Below are positions 45,222 to 58,200 of a DNA stretch of 64,000 bases, piece by piece. The translations under genes were made by a program, and so were the position numbers. Below the pieces are notes generated by a model, which was given only the letters and a program-made list of their open reading frames with translations, ran no database searches and had not been told where the DNA came from. Source of the stretch: Anseranas semipalmata (taxonomy: Eukaryota; Chordata; Aves; Anseriformes; Anseranatidae); the NCBI GenBank assembly GCA_013399115.1, contig VXAA01001109.1:242397-306396 (forward strand). The letters are read 5' to 3'. Numbering within the stretch: position 1 is the first letter of the stretch; every line of letters starts with the position of its first letter.

Positions 45222-48199
45222 CCCCAGAGACAGAACAGCAGAGCACATGGAGAACAGAAATAAATGGGCAAGAAGGAACAAGGACAGAGAAAGAGAACGC
45301 GAGAGAGGGAGAGAGCAGCGAAGGCGACACGACTCATAGGTCTTACCAGTGCTTACAACCCACCCATTGCAGAAGCAGGTTTGGAGGGGCCTCGGCTGCT
45401 GGGACCAGGAGCAGGAGAGCACTTCTACAGGACACAGCTGGGGCTTCCAGCGGGAACCTCAAGGACACATTTGGCAGGAAATCTGCAACACAAAGCAAAG
45501 GTGAGCAGGCAGGGAAAAGTACTCGGGAGCTGTTCCATAAAGCTCAGAAATCCTCCCTGAGAACAGCAAAGCAAATTGGCTCAGTGACCAACAGACACGT
45601 GTCCCACCCCTCCAGGAGAGAGGCCTCCTGGGTGTCCAGGGCCTTGCTTTCCTTTGTATCCACTTGTCAAGCAAGGCCCTTGCTTCAGCCAAGCAGCAGT
45701 TGCTCAGTACCAGCGTCTGAACCATCCCGCAGCAGAAAGGGGCCCTTCATCCACAGGCCAGCCGAGTCTCACCATACCACACGCTAAGCCCAAGCCCCTG
45801 GGAAGAAGCAGACACCGTCACGACCACGTTACCCGCCTGACACAGCAGCAAGTGCTCTGACCCACCAGAGCCTCTCCCTCCACTGAGCAGGGCTCAGCAA
45901 CCAGAGGGGAGACTGTGCCTGCGCTCCAGGGGACATGGCTCCAGCGAAGCCCGTGACCCCGCATTTTGCTCGTTTTTGTAAGCCCCTCAGCTCTGAGCAT
46001 CCCACTGGCATCTCTGGTGCAGCTAGTTTTAACTCAGGCTTCCAGCGGCCTGTTCAGGTTCATTTCTTCCATCTCGGAGGTGCTGCAACTGGAGTATATT
46101 AAACTGCCACAATAGCTTAGTTTGATTCAATACAAGCACATACAAGATTTAAGCAGACTGTATTTTATCCAAGTATCTTGGCAAGCAAAGTACATCACTT
46201 AGCAGGGACACGCACGGTGGACAGTTTGCAAACATGGGTAGCAGTTTAGTACCACAGTTCCCTCATGGGGGAATGCATTAGCCTGCTGCTTCAAGGGCTG
46301 CATTGCAGACAAGGGAGAGCCCCGAGAATACCGCAGTCAAAGGCGGGGAGGTCTCTGCGCTGGGGAAAAGCACGGCTCTCCCACCCCCACTGCCCATGGC
46401 TGGCTCTGTACTTTCTCTGCAGTGCCCTGGAAACCGTCAGATCCCCTCCTTAAATCAGAGGGGAGCTCCTCAAGCCCAGGCTATGGATACGATGCACACA
46501 GGTGCTACTTCGCAGGTGTTTTCCCTGGGACCCGTGGAGCTTGCTTTTTCTTGGTCGCATCAGGCAGTCATGGAGAGATCCAGGTTCAAATCCCTGCCTA
46601 GCCCCATTCGGATTGATCTGAATTTCCTTGGCCATGCCTTGACCACTGGGCTGTACAGTCAGTCTCTGGCACTGAGCCCAGTGGAAGACTTGAAGTGAAA
46701 TGGCTCCAAGAATCGATGGGTTGTCCCTTTAAAGTGCAAGCAAGTGATATTCAAGTCCCTGGACAGAATCTGGCTCTTCCAAATAAGCACTTTAATCCCG
46801 GAGGTATTCATTTGCTAGGGAAAACAAGGAGCAGGGTAAACAGAGGTTGGCTTTTGTCCTTCAAGGGCACGTGTAGATCCTCAGCAAATGTTTCAGAGAA
46901 ATAAACGTTTAACCCATACAAAAGCCCCACGCGACAGAAAATTCCCAGCCAGCTCCAGCAGTCGGCCAGTTCCCCCCCAGCGGTCTCTCACCAGGGACAG
47001 ACCCACCCTCACCCCCACAAAAGCCTGGGCCGGGGGCCACGGTGCCAGCATCTGTGGGGCTGGGGACCAGCACCCACCTCCTGCAGCACCACGCGCAGGG
47101 GCACGGAAGGAGGTTGCAGTGGATCAGGGCAAGGTGCAGCTAGCCGGTGTGATAAGAGAGAGCTAATATTCCAGAAGGGTCTCCAGAGGAAACAACGACA
47201 AAACCCCAAACCAACCACCAACTATAGCCCTTTTACTGAGAATGGGGTTTCCTGCAGTCCAGTTCGGGGAGCCAGCAGTAAAAAGCTTTTCACAGCCCAA
47301 GGAAAGGCGCTGTGCAGCCGGACACCCTGCCGTCTTCCAAGGAAATATCTCCTGGCAACGCGGATTCGTCCTTATTTTTTCAGAACTGGAGAAAGCAGCC
47401 TCATCCACACAAAATCAACCAGGGAGGAAGAGCAGGTATTATTCCAGCAAACGTCTGCCTTCTGCTCCGTCCCCGTCCAGCTCTTAAAGCAAGAGAGACC
47501 CTGCTGGCCTCGCGCTGCCAAAGCACACAGTGCCCTCAGGAAAGAGCATCTGGCCTCATCCCCGCTGCCCCTGCAGTTGCTGTCAATGCCCGAACAGAGG
47601 GCACCGAGCGCTGGCATCCTCTGAATCCTCTGCTAAAGCCAGAACATGCCTTTTGAGCATCCCGGTGGGGCAGAGCTCTGAAAAGACTGAACACCTTGCC
47701 CAGTGAAGTGCTTCTGCTGCAAAGGCACCGAGGAAGGGACTGTGCCACTGGAGAGGGGTGGCAGGAAATGACATGCCGAAAGAGCCACTCCGAGCCAATT
47801 TGTGGCACCTGGCAAGCTGCCGCAGCAGGCTGGCATGCATCAAATGCCCCATTTGTCAAGGGCAGCATCCTCTGAAACCAGCGCTTTCACCTTTTCCCTG
47901 CCTCCTCCTAATCCAGACTCAAATCATCAGCGTCCTCCTGTAGGACAGCCTGACTCCGGGCTTTGTACCACAAAGAATGGGCACCTGTGGGCTGGGCACT
48001 GCTCTGATTTCCATCCCTTCAACACAGGGGAAAATGAGCAGGCAGGCTCCAATCATTTGTGCATTGGTCTCTGCAGCATCGATTCCTTTTAATTCGCTAC
48101 AGAGCATTTAGCAGCTCCCTGGTCAATCATCTGTCACTTCGGTGCTCAGCTGCCAAGGGCCAGCACAGCCCCCTCGTGCCCCAGCAGAGAGCTGGGGCT
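45222..48199 (-). other. Upstream sequence or 5' intron of B3GAT1
   Basis: Minus-strand pyrimidine-rich sequence (45260-45330) leads into the first coding exon. A strong minus-strand donor CACTG|GTAAGA is at 45347/45346, and an ATGG in good initiation context is at 45367-45364. Either could belong to an upstream exon. No other coding sequence was seen. Confidence 0.4.
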
Positions 48200-48214
48200 T
48201 TGCTTTGCAGCTGG

Positions 48215-48520
48215 GGCTGGCAGCGTGGGGACAGGCTCTGCCACGGGAACGCGTCCTCCCGGGGCTGGCCGAAACGCCGAGTTCCTGTTACACCATCGGC
48301 GATCGTGGGCTGCAGACGTGAATCAGACACCTCGTGCGCAGCGACTAATTAACGTTCCCGACTCCGCACGGCGCGCTCCACGTACCCAGAGGGATGCAGC
48401 CCCGGCCTGGATCGAATCGCATTCGGCAGTGGGCACCTGGGGGTGAACGTGGAGCCGCAGGCATGGCCCGACCCGCAGCGGCTGCCCCACACCTCCCACC
48501 CGAGCTGCCCGTCGGCATCC
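48215..48520. promoter_or_regulatory. CpG-rich cluster, candidate promoter or enhancer
   Basis: GC-rich sequence with frequent CpG (for example GGAACGCGTCC and CACGGCGCGC) in otherwise CpG-poor surroundings. It lies about 3 kb upstream of the B3GAT1 coding start. The promoter role is inferred only from composition and position. Confidence 0.3.
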
Positions 48521-49713
48521 AGGCGCACCGGGTGCTCTGCCCTGCAGCAAAGACGTTTGCTCGGTGGTAATTCACAAAGCAATTGGATTAGATTGATGAC
48601 CCTGAGAAGCCTGACTGAAGGACGCCGTAAGAATTCCCTTGGGGCTGCTGCTCTTAACAGCTGACACAGGCGAGGGCCTCAGCGCAGGGCCATGCTCGTT
48701 GTCAGTGTAACGAAGCCACGCTCCCCTCTCGCCATCACGTGCCGAGGCTGCGAAAGGCAAAATCCATTTTCTGCTATGAACAACATCAGCTAGGAAATAC
48801 ACGGTCGCCTACGATTTCACACTGCTGGTGAGAAGTCACAGCTTCACAACCCAAAACAGAGGGCTTGCCCTGCATCCAAAAACTCCCTTGCTACCAAAGC
48901 CAAACAATGATTTTTGTTGCTGTTTATGGCACACGTGAGGCTAGCCAAACATTAGTCCGGGGAAAATTATGCCCCTCTTCAGGGCATTCACTTGCCTCAT
49001 GTCCCATCGTAATACCACTCTTTTTTTCCCATTGAAACGTTCAAAAACAGAAACTGTTCTTTTTCAGTTTGTCCGTTTTAGGCTTCTGCCATCTCCACCT
49101 CCACCAGGAAAAGGAGGAGGGGGAACAAATTTAAGCACGAATTAACTAAAAAGAACACACTCTGTTTTCCACTACAGAAAGCATACATATTTTTTTTTTC
49201 AGGCTTGAAAATTAGAGTCAAATACACAAATCACCAGCTCAAATGTAAGCAATTTCAGAGTTAAAGTGTTTCCAAAACAAGTGTGTTTTGCACAGTTTGG
49301 AAAGCCTTTCCCTGCCAGAAACATATCTGACGTGCTGCAAGCACGAGGGCTATGCCACGTGGTGGAAGAGGTTTCACGTCCTCCGGCAGAGGGCAATGGT
49401 GTCAAGGCACGACGAGATGGAAAGGGCACTCATCTAATAAAAAAGCTTTAATAAATCCTGGAGCCATGTGTTAGTAACGTGTTGGATTATTAAACGCTGA
49501 AGGTTCTTTTTTTAAATCAAGTTAATTGGCATCAGCTCTGACACTTACCATAGGAAACACTGATTTGATCTGCAATCTGGTTTATAGGCAGCTTTACCTT
49601 CCTCCTTCCTCCGGGGCTGGTCAGCCCCCCGGGTCATTACTCCGGGGTTTGCCCACATCGACCAGAAGTGGTTTAGAACATGTTAAACTGAAGAATTGTT
49701 TTCACTGAGCTTG

Positions 49714-49790
49714 TATATATATATGTATATCTATCTATCAGTCACCAAAGTAAAAGTATTGTCTAGACGTAAAAAAAAAAAAAAAAACAA
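49714..49790. repeat. AT-rich simple sequence followed by a poly(A) run
   Basis: TATATATATATGTATATCTA and CTATCTAT, then an A run of about 19 and a C-rich stretch. No element boundary could be recognised. Confidence 0.75.
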
Positions 49791-50408
49791 CACAACCCCC
49801 CCCAAACAAACATATCAAACATTTACTTGTATTACAGAAGCAGCCAGGAAATATCAAACAAACACTGCCAAATCCCACAACAAAAGCTTTAAGAGGAAAA
49901 CAAACACTCACACTGCAGGATACAACATACATTCTCACTACTAGCTTTTCCCCCTGGGCGAAGCATCCCCTAAACCCAAACACTGGGTTTCTTTCACCTC
50001 TGCAGTAGCAACTGGTTCTGATCCCTGTGGAAAATGATGCTTCCCCCGGTTGGGCCGTGCTGGGCAGCAGGGTGGCTCCGGGGACACCAAAGCCACACCA
50101 TGGGCAGGGGACAGGCACAGCCAGCCTCCCGACTGCGATTCTGGCATTGGGCAGAAAAGACATGTAAAGCACTGGCTAAAAATAAAGGTAATAATGAAAG
50201 CCTCTTGCTCGTTAATTACTCTGTAAGCCATAACTGCCTAAAAACCCCATAACTTTAATGGGGACTATTATAAGTATAGTAGCAAAACTGCAAAGCTAAT
50301 TACTGTTTAGTTATTAAGCAGAACATCGCCAGAACTGAGTAATGAGCACACAGAATTGCTTATTCTTCGAGGATTTAATCACGGGTGCTAACTTCGACCG
50401 GGTGGAGC

Positions 50409-50500
50409 CCAGGGCAGGGCAGGGCAGGGCGGTGTTACAGGGGCCATCCGTGGGGCCAGGGAGCACCAGGACAGCACCAGCACAGCACCAGCACAGCACC
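50409..50500. repeat. Short tandem repeats (AGGGC)n and an 11-bp unit
   Basis: 50409-50430 is four AGGGC units plus a partial one. 50464-50496 is three copies of an 11-base unit close to CACCAGCACAG plus a partial fourth. Small GC-rich minisatellite, 300 bases from the assembly gap. Confidence 0.85.
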
Positions 50501-50799
50501 ATCAGTCGGTCAGAGAGGGTCTCTTCAGGAGCCTTCACACCAATCGAAGGAATATAGGTTCAAATCGCCAGGGAGTCACTGGCAGGCCTGAGGAATAAGA
50601 AGCCCTGTTGCCAGAGTTTTCAAAGAGGACTACTTTTGTTCAATATTAACTCATGTTAGGGACAAGAAAAAAAAAAGACGAGAAAAAAAATGTTTGTTTT
50701 TTTTTTTTTTTTTTTCCTCCTGGGGTTATTTAACCCTTCACCTAGAATTTGTTTCCTCCTTTTAAAAAAACAAAAGTCCTATGGCCAAAAATACAGAAA

Positions 50800-50815
50800 N
50801 NNNNNNNNNNNNNNN
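50800..50815. other. Assembly gap (16 N)
   Basis: A run of 16 unresolved bases. Frames crossing it are not interpretable. Confidence 0.99.
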
Positions 50816-50979
50816 AAGAAAATTCAGACATACTGGAAGAGCCTGGAAAGGAAGCTTGGGCTTAGGAAGCTGTTTTTCCACTCAATACTTTTGGCCAGCT
50901 TCACCTGGAAAGCCCAGGCCTGTCCCTGCACTTGCTTTGGCTGCACACACAGGGGCCACCGCCTGTGTTTTCCAAGCTG

Positions 50980-51075
50980 CCAGAGAAACTGAGGCACAGA
51001 GACTGCAGAATTTCCCCAAACTTGCAACAGTAGGGACAAAGCACGACCTGCTCTCCGCTTCCAGTCCTGAGCCCC
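50980..51075 (-). mobile_element. MIR-like SINE fragment
   Basis: GAGAAACTGAGGCACAGAG is a near-exact match to the MIR/CORE-SINE complement. It is followed by a TTTCCCCAAACTTGCAAC segment where MIR has its TTGCCCAAGG box. Confidence 0.65.
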
Positions 51076-53737
51076 TGATACCTGGTGCAACAAATGGGAT
51101 CAAGAACATAGATTATCTCACAAAAAAAAAAAAAAGTTAACTGAGCTTCTCAGAACAACACTTAAAATTTAAAGCAAGCATGAGCAAAGTGGATCAAGGG
51201 AGCTCAACACAAACACAATTAGTTTCTGTAACTTATTGCCACAGGACACTAAGAAGAACAAGAACTTAACAGGATTCGAAAAAGGATTAGTTGTGTATGT
51301 GAATAAACTGCATATCCAGAATTAGAATGAACCACCCACCAGTTTGGAAAACATATAAACCCTTGAGTCTCAGAGCTTAAGCCAAATTTTAACAAGCATC
51401 AGAAACTTTCTCTTGTCCGGATTAATCTTCCCCCCATGCTGCTCTGCCTTTGCAGATGCCGGTAGAGATGGCCAGAGCTACAGCCGGGACAGGAGATGTG
51501 GCGGCACTGCTCCCATGCTGACAACGCTGCCTAGTCCCAAGATTTCGCTGCTTCCAACAGCGAAACAGATCTGTTCAATCCTTAGAGGATTAAATGCATT
51601 GTCCTAGATGCGTTTGCTTTTCTGTACAGGTTCTTACACTGCAACCAACACCACGCGGTCCAGGTGCCTTCCAGGATTTCTCAAAGATCCTTAGCTACAG
51701 TCGCTGCGCTTCCTTTCCTTGTTGCTCCACGGATACGTAGGGGAATGCCTTGAAAGGGGCAGGTATCATTTTATTACAGTGCTTTTGAGGAGGATTGAAC
51801 ACGGGCTTTGCAATCTTCTTGTGATAAGCACGGCACAATCAAAAAATGTGTCGTGCACTTGGCAACAGAAAATGGTAGGGCTGATGAGGATCCTTAGTGC
51901 CTGGGAGAGCCTCACCGGTCCCGGCCTGGCCAGCAGGGACCGTGCCTGTTGCAGAGGCTGCGCTGCCCTTGCTGCTCTCAGAGGATGCGCTGGCGTATCC
52001 GTCAGGATTGGCAATGCTTGCTCCAGACTCTCTCTCAAGCCAGGAAAGCTGTGGGTTGACTCAAGTCTTGGATGAGAAAGCTTTTACAGCACCCAATATT
52101 TCTTGATAAATGGATGCACTTCACACATGGTTTTTAAAAAGCATCTCTCTTTCTCTCAAGATGAAAAGCTGTTTGACTTACAGCCCACTTCCAAAATAGC
52201 AAGACAACTGGGAGTTGTTATCTTAGGGGAAATGCTGACGACACCCATGAAAAGTTGTTCAGCTTTTTCGAAGGTTGCTTGTGGGTGAATGCCGAGCGTG
52301 TGCTGAGAACAGAACTCCAACAATCGGCTCTTACGGCATTCTCCGTGAAGCCTTCTTGCACTGGTGACAGCGATACCTTGAAATATCCCCTTCGCTCAGC
52401 GAAGACCACGTCAATATTGTCAGAAGCAGACGTACATCCGGACTCTATTTCCATCTTCGTGGCCTGCATTACACTGAATATTTTGCGCACCGCTGACTTC
52501 CATAGATTTTTAAAAGTGACATTAACAAAGGATGACCCAATTTCAACATGATTGGTCTGAATTCCACAGCTCCATAATAGGCTTTGCATATGCTTTGTCC
52601 AAGGGTTTGAAGACACACACTTTGTGCGATACCGCATGCAACAGAGGTGGCAGGCAGTAACAACCCAGCCTCACCTCTCCGACCAGCAGGCCGGCCGATT
52701 TCACAGGGCCTGCGAGGTTGAATCATTGAGCCAAGCATGGCAAGCTAGCACCAGGCTCCCCGGGGGCCTTTCTCCCCGTGCCCGAGGAAGCCTAACAAGT
52801 TAAACATGCATAACACAGCCGGGTGATGAAATAACTGGCATGGCTGTCAGAATAAAGACTGCCAACGCTCGCTAATACTGTAGTAGGGATTACCTCACCA
52901 GCACCCTGTTCACATCTTGTGTTGGTGGTGGCTGAGAGAAGTCCCAGATTCTTATTACTGCCAAAATTCAGGGTGTGGGATTCTGCCTGTGCAGCTGAGA
53001 GCCCGGGGCTGGTGGGATACGCTGGGAGCTGCCTCCCATCAAACTGGCGACTGGGAAAGTTCACAAACATGACCATCAGACATGAAGAGCTATGCCCAGC
53101 AAGCCACAAGCCCTAATTTTATCTCCCAGCTGGCTCTGCAATATGGTCCCAATCGCAGCCCTGGCGATGGCACTGCTCGCCTCCCACGTGCTGCTGCCAC
53201 TCGACTCGTCGGGGACACGAGGTGGGGGGACGCAGCGGGGCCCAGTGCCCTGCTCAGGCACCTTCAGCATCGGCTGGAAGGCAGCTCGCCGACTCGCACC
53301 CGAGACCTGGCTTCCTAGCCATCAGCACTCTCAATTAGTGAGCTCTTCCCCCCACCCCCTTGAAAAAAAATAATCCTGTTCTGTTGTAAAAGTTATTAAT
53401 AACCTGAGTCCAGTGCACAAAAAAGGGGAAGAAATGAAGCCTCGCAGAGCTAGTGAGCAGCCAGGCCCTCTCCCACTGCAGCAAGCCACCCCTGGGCACT
53501 GTGAAACACATTAAAAGGGGGTTCAGTTTCCAAAAGCATCATTTTCCTTTTTTTTTTTTTTCCAGCAGCAAACATCAAGCATCTTAAAGGTGTTTTTTTT
53601 TGAAGGCTGGGGAAAAAAGATACGCAAGCATCCAAGTTCTTCATTACTTTTGAAAACACCAGCTGTTGTGAGCACAAGTCCCTGAAGACACCAGGGAAGT
53701 AAAAACTGCTTTGCAGGAGCTGTTGTGAGAGCTGTTT

Positions 53738-53975
53738 GATTGCGTGCGCGCGGCCGGGCGGGGAGGTGCTCGGGACAGGCAGCAAGAAGCGATGTCCCCT
53801 GCCACGGGCGGCACGTCAGCGCTGTCGCCGCTTCGGGAGGCAGAGCTCTCAGCACGCCGCCAACTCACGCCCGCGTCTCCTCCGCGCTCCTGCCCCACGG
53901 AGCCACTTCCAACGTGTGCGGCTCACGAGGCAGCCGCGGAAGGCTGGAATCAGCCGCTTTGTATTTCAGAGGCAC
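53738..53975. promoter_or_regulatory. Second CpG-rich cluster, candidate distal B3GAT1 promoter
   Basis: Dense CpG (GCGTGCGCGCGGCCGGGCGG and following). On the minus strand a consensus donor GC|GTGAGT lies at 53869/53868, so a non-coding first exon of B3GAT1 could end here. No conserved protein was seen. This is inference from composition and one splice motif. Confidence 0.33.
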
Positions 53976-55059
53976 TAAGAGCAGCCATGCAGGTAATTCA
54001 AGCCGAAGAGCTTCTGTGCTATAAATTCGCGTATAGATTCCTGCCTTATTGCACACTGCCTTCTCATTGCAGACGAGCCTGCAACAAAGAGCCCGGGTTT
54101 CCAGGATAGCTGCTGCACCCTGCTCAAGCAGCCTGTTCAAGAGCCCTTCTTAGCTGCTGCCTGAGCGACAAACCCTCCAGCATCAAAGCCCACCCCAACG
54201 CTGCAGAAGTATAAATATGTCCTAGCAGCGGTGCTCAGAGGGACAGGGCCATTCACTGAGCCACAGGAGCATCTCCTGCAGCTCTTCTCTCCTGTGGCCT
54301 CGAGGGACAGATCCAGCACAGATGCAGCAAGGCACTCAGAGCTCGCTCAGCTCCCTGGTTAGCAGTCAGTCAAAACTCACAGCCAACCTGCAGAGAAAAT
54401 CCCCAGCTGCCATCCCTATTCGATGGCTTCTTTAGATGGCATAGAGAGACCGCCAGCCTGTGACCTCTGCAAAAGTCACTAATGGGACTGAGGGATTAAC
54501 ATCGATTCTTTCAGGCTACAAGGGGGAAAGGGAAAGGGGGGGCACCTGGGATGATAAAGCAAATGGCCAACTATAATTCAGCAGCTTGCAACACAATCAA
54601 TCGCTGCTTGCAGTTCTGCAGTCCATTAGTACAGCCACAAACCTACACAGCCTTCCCCTTGGAAACAGGACGGTCATTTTAAAATTACCTCCCTTCGATT
54701 TCTGGTCACCGTCGAGACACGGCAGGGCCTCCCAACCCTACTGCACCTGCCGGCAGCAGGCACGCAGGGCTTCCCGTGATGCTCTCTTCCCTCATCTCCT
54801 TTCTCCGCAGTGAACGATGAATCTTGTGCCTGCCTGGGAACCTGCATGCTTCGACGTGTCAGGATAACATGGCCCGCCTGCCATCTGAGAGGCATTTGGA
54901 AGGAAAGGATTTCTTTTCCTCTCCCAGCAGAGAAACCCATGTGCCAATCCAATAAACCCACAGCCATTCCAACATCGCCCAAGGAGGCAGGATCTGGCTC
55001 TCAGTTTGACTCTTAGTGCGAAAGGCAAAGGCTAAATCTACCGGTTTGTTCAGCTTCCA

Positions 55060-55217
55060 ACCTAAGCCCGGTTCTGACTCTGGCTTCCCCTGTGGCTTAG
55101 TTATTTTGGCTCACCTGCACCTCGGCTTGCTCTAGAGGTGAGATGAAAATAGCTGCCTACTTTTGGACAGGAATTACAAGGCTCAAGTAGCTCATCGGCT
55201 AAATTCGGAAATGGCAC
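55060..55217 (+). mobile_element. MIR-like SINE fragment
   Basis: The order CTGCACCTCGGCTT, GAGATGAAAATAGCTGCCTA, AATTACAAGGCTCAAGTA and AATGGCAC parallels the MIR 3' half (CTCAGTTT, AAAATGGGGATAATAGTACC, GGATTAAATGAG, TGGCAC). Confidence 0.6.
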
Positions 55218-58200
55218 AAACACTGATGCCTGAGGTGCTGGCAGGGTGCAACGCACCAACCTGACGGCCTGGTGTGCGTGCCTGGGGAAGGTCATTTCTC
55301 CTAATTTTAGAATCACTCAAGGGCCAAACCCAGCCCACATCTTCTCCATATGAATGAGAAATGAGGAAGCCAAGCATAAGCTGGAGGCAGAATTAAGCCA
55401 ACAGTTGCTCAGCCCAAGTCAAAGAAGCAGGGAACAAGCAGCCCCCCTGGGAAGACAGACCCCTGCGGGTGCCGCTGCCCAGCTCCCCAGTACCACTTGC
55501 CAGCCCCGCCATATCCAAGAGCACCTTCATCACTTGTAAAAGCTTGCTCTGCTCAGCCAACCTCCAACCCAGGTTAGGTGGGACACAGGGAAATATTCCC
55601 CGTGGTCCAGAGTGTCTCAGCACCAGGGAGCTCTAATCTGCAAGTGGCTAAAAGCAGGCACGTGTGACCTGACACAGAGAGATGCAGATGTGGATGGACA
55701 GACCCCCTCGCGGGGTCGTACTTGCAAGGTGAGGAGCAAGACAAGCCCTTGGGGAGCTCTGAGAAACTGGAGGGTTTTGTAATGGCTGCACTAAGAATAT
55801 TGTAATCATGCAGTAATTATGGTGCATCTGAAATCAACCAGGCAAATTACATCGTTATTATTACGACTGTCACCAACCTCGCATGACAGGGACAGAGGGG
55901 TAGGCCATCCCGTGCCCAAGGACAGAACAGAGTTAGGAGAGTATCAGAGATACAGCACAGACCCACCACTGTGCTCCCTTCAGGCCTGTCCAACCCAAGC
56001 CATGGCAGCCTGGCAGCTTCTTCAAGTGACCCGGACCACATCTGCACTTTCCTACACCATATCTCAATGTATAACGCTTAATTAGTCACATTGATTTTAC
56101 TTTTTTTAAAAATTAAACAAATATTTTTAAGCACAAGAGCAGTCCTTGTCATTTGATTAGAACTGTCAGTCTTGCAAATGTCATTGCTACAGATGACTAA
56201 TCCTTAAAAATAAGACAAACTTACTAAACTCTTTGACTCAGTTGAAAGTGAGCCAGAGTGGAAATGGTGGCAGAGACAGAGGGAGAAACCAGTGCTGCCT
56301 GCATTCAGGAGGGCTCAGCGATGCAGTGGCCCTAAATTCTTTTTGCAGCTCGAGGGACAGGGGCTCCTGACGAAAGCAGGGTCCAGGCTCCAGAAGCGGG
56401 CGTGTGGCAGGTTTGTGAGGACATCTCGGCACACTTACTCCACGTCACTGTCACGTTGTGACAAGAGAAGAATTTCCTCTTTCAGTCCTTCTGAGTGTGT
56501 CGGTTTCTCAGTGCAGAGCGCAGACCTCGTTTCATCCATCTCCTCCACAGGTTCCCTTTTGAACAAGTTTCCCTGGACTGCCTCACCCTCCGTTTTCCCA
56601 CATCCAGTCAATGCAACGCCGCTTCGGGAAGCGTCCTAAGATTTACAGGTGGAAAGTGCTCCTTTGCAGCAGGGCAGTGCCTGCGCTGATCCCAACCTGA
56701 ATGTGAACAGCAGCCAACTCTGCAACCCCTTTCGCCCCCACAAACCAAGGCCTCAGCCCCAGGTTGCTGCCTGTTCGCGATTGCTCTGTAACGAGAATGA
56801 CTCAGGCTGTCGCGTAAGTTATTAACTTCAGCAGCCAGAGTCTCTTCCCATTAGAGCGTTATGGTACGAGATGCCTGGGCGAGACAAAAAGGACTGCCAG
56901 GCAGAGCACAGAGCGCACGAGACAGAGATGAGAAATAATGTTGGCAGCATTATTAAAAGATAAATTGGAGGAAGAAAGGAGGTGTATGCGTGGGGTGAGA
57001 GCTTCAGAGGATTGTAACAAATCCTTTGCCACCAGGAGCTTCACAGCTGTCAAATTTCCGAAAGCCAGGGGACAGGGCAGTAGCTGGGAGACAGCTTCGG
57101 TCCCCCGCTCACCCCATCCGCACACATCCTGCCAGCACAAACCCCACGAGTGCCCAGCAGCAGCAGGTTTATGGCGTGCAATATTCTCCTGACCACAGCA
57201 CCTCTTCACATGGTTACAGTGGCAATAATCCCACTGTCCTCACAACACCATGGCCAGTCACAAAGGGCATGAATTGGCAGCTCCCCCCGCTACAGTCCTT
57301 GGGGCTCCATTTACAGACAGGCACCTTTCACTGCTGGTTTTGCTTCTTCCTGAGGCTGCTCTGCCGGGCTCAAGGCAGAGACAGCACCTACACCTCCAGG
57401 ATCCAGACAGCTCCACCTTGATGCCAAGGTTTCATCTTGGAGTACATTTACTCACAGTTGCGCCTGCCAGGCCCCTTCTCAATACTCCTGGCTGAGCAGT
57501 GGCTGCTTGCATCAGAGGATTTCAGAGCTAAGTAACTAATAACTTGCAGTAACTAAATCCTTGTTAAGGTAGATGCAACTTCAGACTCAGCCACCCAAGA
57601 ACGAGTTGAATTCTTGTCAAATTGCTTCACAAACTCTTAAACCATCTCCTGCCACGCCTGAATCTCACTGCTCAGACCAAGCTGGCACACGCAGACCAAG
57701 CAGCATCCTTCCCGCCACCCAAGCAGCCCGCAGCTCGCTTTCCCAGGTAGGTAGATTTGTCCTGGCTCTCCCCACCCACCTTCACCACTCGGACTCCACT
57801 CCATCTTTTCAGTGCTCCAAATTTTAGCACTTGCAACTCTTTTCTGGCAAAAATCATGCCAGAATGATGCTCATCTAACTGATGACCAAAAGCAAGTACT
57901 TCCAAACCCTAGCAGAAGGGCATTCCGGGAGCTGCACACTCACTGGGAATGAACGTGCTAGAGCCAAGCCTTGTGGATATGCCACCATTCTAAGAAAGGT
58001 CACCGGGAGAGTTACTCATTAGCAGTGACTTCTGTAGCTCTAGTCTCCATAACCAGCTGCTGTTCATCCAGGGGGATCACAGCCCATCCAAATAAGCCTT
58101 TGAATGTCCCTACAACCCCCCATCACACAGCCAAAGTCAGGCTCTCCTAGGGTGTTGCATCCCTGCAGCTGCTGCAAGAGCTGAGGACGGGAAGGGTGGA

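Larger units (their letters stand above)
48521..53734. other. Non-coding stretch upstream of B3GAT1
   Basis: Holds poly(A) and (TA)n-like simple sequence near 49710-49790, a short tandem repeat region at 50409-50500, an assembly gap at 50800-50815, T runs, and a MIR-like fragment near 50980-51075. No coding gene is supported. Confidence 0.5.

Noticed and set aside
45236..45787. 190-codon + strand frame rich in Arg, Glu and Ser opposite the B3GAT1 first coding exon region
   Set aside because: It is the complement of the pyrimidine-rich sequence before the B3GAT1 exon, so the bias explains the open frame.
46583..46593. tRNA B-box-like GGTTCAAATCC (another GGTTCAAATC at 50557)
   Set aside because: No matching A box, no proper five-pair T stem, and no cloverleaf could be folded by eye.
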